The notes beneath the pieces are model-generated. The model ran no database searches and had not been told where the DNA came from. It saw only the letters and a program-made list of their open reading frames with translations. From Blastococcus sp. CCUG 61487 (GTDB lineage Bacteria > Actinomycetota > Actinomycetes > Mycobacteriales > Geodermatophilaceae), in the NCBI RefSeq assembly GCF_005222955.1, contig NZ_LWUA01000271.1, positions 340 to 38,418 of the forward strand: a DNA stretch of 38,079 nt, written 5' to 3'. The position numbers and the translations under genes are program-made. Position 1 is the first letter of the stretch; the number at the start of each line of letters is the position of its first letter. Positions 34,860-38,079 of this stretch are shown here, one piece after another.

Positions 34860-37800
34860 GTGGTCGCGTCACCGGAGGGCCGGTATCCCGCCGAGCTCCG
34901 CTCGCTCGAGGAAGCCATCACCGCGCTCGAGGCGCAGCGCGCGCTGCTCGGCGACGGCGTCGTCGAGACCGCGCTCGCCCCGCTGGTGGCGCAGCGGGAC
35001 CGGCTGGTGGCCAGCGCGGTGGGGGAGCAGCGCAAGCAGGTCACCGTCCTGTTCGCCGACCTCGTCGACAGCACCCCGGTCGCCCGGAAGCTCGACCCCG
35101 AGGACCTGCAGCAGGTCATGAGCGGCTACTACGCCGCGGCCCGCCGCGCGGTCGAGGCCGAGGGCGGGGTGGTGGAGAAGTACATCGGGGACGCGGTCAT
35201 GGCCGTCTTCGGGCTGCACCGGTCCCGCGAGGACGACGCGGCCCGGGCCGTGCGCGCCGCGCTGGCCATGCGCCAGGCGCTGGAGCGGCTCGACGGTCAC
35301 ACCCAGGCCACCTACGGTGCCCGGCTGCCCGTGCGGATCGGCATCGACACCGGCGAGGTCGTCGTGACCGGCATGGCCGGCGGGGACTCCGGGGAGTTCC
35401 TGGCCGTCGGCGAGACCATCAACCGCGCGGCGCGGCTGCAGGGCGCGGCCCCTCCGGGGTCGATCCTGCTGTCGGCCGACACCGCCGGCCAGGTGCGCGG
35501 CGCCTTCGGGCTGCGCCGGCTCACCGGCCTGGAGCTCAAGGGCCTGGACGGTCCGGTGGACGCCTACGTCGTCGAAGGCGCCGACAGGGAGGGCTTCTGG
35601 CCCGAGGGGCGGGGCATCGAGGGCGTCGAGACCGAGACGGTGGGCCGGGCGGGCGAGCTCGACCGGCTGCGGGAGCTGTTCACCGACGTCGTGAGCCGGC
35701 ACGGGCGGCGGGTGGTCACCGTGCTCGGCGAGGCCGGCATCGGCAAGTCGCGCGTCCTGCGGGACGTCGAGGCATGGCTGGCCCGCCTCCCCACCGACGT
35801 CTGGGTGCTGCGCGGTCGCGCCGTCCCGAGCACCCAGGGGGTGGCGAACGCGCTCCTGCGCAGCGTCTTCGCCGAGCGCTTCCGCATCCGCGGCACCGAC
35901 GACCCGACGACCGTGCGAGGCCGCTGGACGACCGGGTGGACGGAGCTGCTCGGCGCGCCCGACGGTGCGCCGGAGGAGGGCGAGGGCGCCGCCGAGACGG
36001 TCGCGACCTGGCTGGGGTTCGGGCTGGACGAGGCGGGCCGGGCCGTCGTCGGCACCACCGATCCGCAGGCGCTGCGCCGGCGCGGGAGCGAGCTCGTCCG
36101 GCGGCTGCTCGACCGGCTGGCCCGTCGTGCACCGGTCGTCGTCCTGCTGGAGGACGTGCACTGGGCCGACGCCGCCAGCCTTGATTCGCTCGCCGCCCTC
36201 GCCGGGCCCGGTGGGGAGGGCACCCTGCTGGTCGTCGCCTCCGCCCGACCCGAGCTGCTCGAGCGCCGGCCCGAGTGGGGAGCCCCCGCCGGGATGGACC
36301 TGCTGCCCCTCCGCCCGCTGGAGGAGGCCGAGTCCCGCGACCTGGTGCGCCAGCTGCTGCAGCGCGCCCGGGAGGTACCCGACGAGCTGGTGGGCGTGGT
36401 GGCCGAGACCGCCGACGGCAACCCGTTCTTCGTCGAGGAGCTGGTGAAGTGGCTGGTCCAGGAGCGGGTCGTCGACACCGCCTCGGAGCAGTGGACGGTG
36501 CGGGCGGGCGCGGTCGACGACCTGCAGGTCCCCACCACGCTGCGCGGTCTGCTGCAGGCCCGGCTGGACGTGCTGCCCCCGGCCGAGCGGGGCGTCGTGG
36601 GCTGCGCGGCCGTGGTGGGGCGGGTGTTCTGGGACCAGGCGGTGGACCGGCTGGCGTCCGCGGTCCGGGTGCGGCCGTCCGACGGCGTGCCCCTCGACCG
36701 GCTCGCGCAGCACGACGTGGTCGTCGAGCGGCCGCGCTCCACGTTCGCCGGCTGCCAGGAGTTCTCCTTCCGGCACGCGCTGCTGCGCGACGTCGCCTAC
36801 GAGGGGGTGCTGCGGTCCGCCCGCCGGCTCCTGCACGCGGAGGCGGCCGGCTGGCTGGAGGACGTCGTGCTGCGCAGCGGGCGGGTCGACGAGCACGCGG
36901 CGCAGGTGGCCGGCCACCACGAGGCCGCGGGGCACCGCCGGGAGGCGGCGTCCTGGTATCTGCGCGCGGGCCGCTACGCCGCCGGCGCCTTCGCCAACGA
37001 CGACGCGCTGCGGCTGATCGGCCGGGCGGAGGCGCTGCTCGCCGACGTCGAGGAGCCGGACCTCCTGGTCGAGGTGCTGCTGGCCCGGGAGGCGGTGCTG
37101 GACCGGCTCGGCCGGCGGGAGGAGCAGCGGGTGGTGCTCGACCGGCTGGCCGCACTGCCCGCCGGTCCGGAGCAGACCGCCCGCATCCGGCTGGCCGAGG
37201 CGCGGCTGCTGTTCTTCCGCGGGGAGTACTCCGCCGTCCCGCCGGTCGCGGAGGAGGCCGCCGGCCTGGCCGCGAAGGCCGGCCGCCAGGACCTCGAGGC
37301 GGACGCGCTCATGCAGTGGGGCCGGAGCCTCGCCTACCTCGCCGAGCACGCGGCCGCCCGCAGGCTGCTGCGCCGGTCGCTGGTCGAGGCCCGGGCGATC
37401 GGGGACCACAAGCGCGCGGGTGAGGACCTCCGCCTGCTCGGGGTCGTGGCCACGAACCTGGGGGAGAACGAGGAGGCGCTGCGGATCCTGGCCGACGCGC
37501 GCGCGGAGCACCGCAGCATCGACGACCACGAGGGCGAGGCCATGGTCACCGGCCAGGTCGGGGCGCTCCTGATGAACATGGGCCGCCTGGAGGAGGCGCG
37601 CCAGGCCACCGAGGAGGCGCTCGCGGAGTTCCGCGCCGACGGCCACCGGTACCGGGAGGGGGTGATGCTGACCAACCTCGCGCGGATCGCCATGGACCAG
37701 GGGCGGCTGGACGACGCGCTCGAGGGCGGCCGGCAGGCGCTGGAGCTGACCGAGCAGATCGACGACGCCGAGGGGCTGGTGGCCTCCCTGCAGAGCCTGG

Positions 37801-38079
37801 GCGACAGCGCGCGGCTGGCCGGAGACCTCGGGGCCGCTCGCGCCCACCTCGAGCGCGGGCTGGCCGAGAGCCGGCAGCACGAGCTCCCGTACTTCACCGC
37901 GCACCTGCTCGCCTCCCTGGCCGCCGTCGACCTCGCGGAGGGCCTACCGGAGGACGCGCTGGCCCACGCCGCGCGGGCCCAGGAGGAGGCGGCGACGGCC
38001 GACGTCCCGCACGCCGGCGCCCGCGCGGACCTGGTCACCGGGATGGTGCGCCAGGCGGCGGGTGACCCGGCGGCCGTGC
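34860..38079 (+). CDS. Class III cyclase / AAA ATPase / TPR signalling protein, 3' end missing
   Basis: At least 1073 residues, open to the window edge with no stop. After a coiled N-terminal helix (about 13-55) comes a cyclase domain: metal Asp D67 (LFADLVDST) and D111, Lys K107 (EKYIGD), N188 and R192 (GETINRAARL). The base-specifying Asp is Glu (E185), a conservative change. An AAA ATPase follows (Walker A GEAGIGKS 290-297, Walker B VVVLLEDVHWAD about 425-436), then long TPR-like helical repeats. The architecture resembles the minus-strand protein at 14236-16842 but the sequences differ widely. GTG 34860 has a good ribosome site. Large antisense frames over it are shadows. Confidence 0.9.
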   Translation, partial: MVASPEGRYPAELRSLEEAITALEAQRALLGDGVVETALAPLVAQRDRLVASAVGEQRKQVTVLFADLVDSTPVARKLDPEDLQQVMSGYYAAARRAVEAEGGVVEKYIGDAVMAVFGLHRSREDDAARAVRAALAMRQALERLDGHTQATYGARLPVRIGIDTGEVVVTGMAGGDSGEFLAVGETINRAARLQGAAPPGSILLSADTAGQVRGAFGLRRLTGLELKGLDGPVDAYVVEGADREGFWPEGRGIEGVETETVGRAGELDRLRELFTDVVSRHGRRVVTVLGEAGIGKSRVLRDVEAWLARLPTDVWVLRGRAVPSTQGVANALLRSVFAERFRIRGTDDPTTVRGRWTTGWTELLGAPDGAPEEGEGAAETVATWLGFGLDEAGRAVVGTTDPQALRRRGSELVRRLLDRLARRAPVVVLLEDVHWADAASLDSLAALAGPGGEGTLLVVASARPELLERRPEWGAPAGMDLLPLRPLEEAESRDLVRQLLQRAREVPDELVGVVAETADGNPFFVEELVKWLVQERVVDTASEQWTVRAGAVDDLQVPTTLRGLLQARLDVLPPAERGVVGCAAVVGRVFWDQAVDRLASAVRVRPSDGVPLDRLAQHDVVVERPRSTFAGCQEFSFRHALLRDVAYEGVLRSARRLLHAEAAGWLEDVVLRSGRVDEHAAQVAGHHEAAGHRREAASWYLRAGRYAAGAFANDDALRLIGRAEALLADVEEPDLLVEVLLAREAVLDRLGRREEQRVVLDRLAALPAGPEQTARIRLAEARLLFFRGEYSAVPPVAEEAAGLAAKAGRQDLEADALMQWGRSLAYLAEHAAARRLLRRSLVEARAIGDHKRAGEDLRLLGVVATNLGENEEALRILADARAEHRSIDDHEGEAMVTGQVGALLMNMGRLEEARQATEEALAEFRADGHRYREGVMLTNLARIAMDQGRLDDALEGGRQALELTEQIDDAEGLVASLQSLGDSARLAGDLGAARAHLERGLAESRQHELPYFTAHLLASLAAVDLAEGLPEDALAHAARAQEEAATADVPHAGARADLVTGMVRQAAGDPAAV

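Noticed and set aside
34869-37904. 1011-codon open frame on the minus strand
   Set aside because: It is antisense to the cyclase/ATPase/TPR gene, which has catalytic motifs, promoter and ribosome site. The antisense translation is a low-complexity His/Gln/Arg/Pro-rich product of high-GC codon bias.

Overview
The window is a gene-dense, very GC-rich stretch of an actinobacterial chromosome. Evidence for this is the prfB-ftsE-ftsX-smpB-ssrA neighbourhood, an ssrA tag ending in ALAA, a NADPH:F420 reductase-type protein, a MetP/MetS-type transporter pair, and many genes whose -10 element (TANNNT) lies 6-8 nt before the start codon, which implies leaderless mRNAs. The overall style suggests Geodermatophilaceae (Blastococcus/Modestobacter/Geodermatophilus), but this is inference and no species can be named.

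Layout. 1-2323: the end of cutA, a PAS-GGDEF-EAL c-di-GMP enzyme and a small membrane protein. 2370-6833: a housekeeping block with prfB, ftsE, ftsX and smpB. It is interrupted by an AbiEi/DUF559-type nuclease-like gene bracketed by two same-direction copies of a 54-bp palindromic repeat. 6866-11536: small-molecule genes (an uncharacterised protein, quinone-oxidoreductase-like MDR protein, amidohydrolase, VOC protein, tandem GNAT, SCO6745-like protein). 11605-13650: a DASS (SLC13) anion symporter followed closely by a small tyrosine phosphatase. 13783-14199: tmRNA (ssrA) with its terminator. 14236-18084 (minus): a cyclase/ATPase/TPR protein and a serine-hydrolase lipoprotein. 18251-20713: NSS symporter, its 44-residue small subunit, and an F420-reductase-like protein. 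20727-22478 (minus): a DUF2207 membrane protein. 22627-25974: an AraC-type regulator, a VOC protein and a short UvrA-like ABC ATPase, probably a drug or DNA-adduct defence set. 26084-28690: a membrane adenylate cyclase with HAMP, convergent with a K+ channel carrying an RCK domain. 28771-34769: a lipid-handling set (two acyl-CoA ligases, patatin lipase, TetR regulator, enoyl-CoA hydratase). 34860-end: a second cyclase/ATPase/TPR protein, cut by the window.

How the genes work together. RF2, SmpB and tmRNA cover normal termination and ribosome rescue. FtsEX links division to cell-wall hydrolysis. The GGDEF-EAL protein and three class III cyclase-domain proteins make the window rich in nucleotide second-messenger genes. 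The lipase, ligases and hydratase can release, activate and beta-oxidise acyl chains, probably under the TetR protein.

I found no CRISPR array, prophage, insertion sequence or tRNA. The main unexplained items are the repeat-bracketed nuclease-like gene, the leaderless promoters that share bases with upstream stop codons, two tiny coupled upstream ORFs, and several operator-like palindromes. I do not see a clear wholly new multi-gene system.
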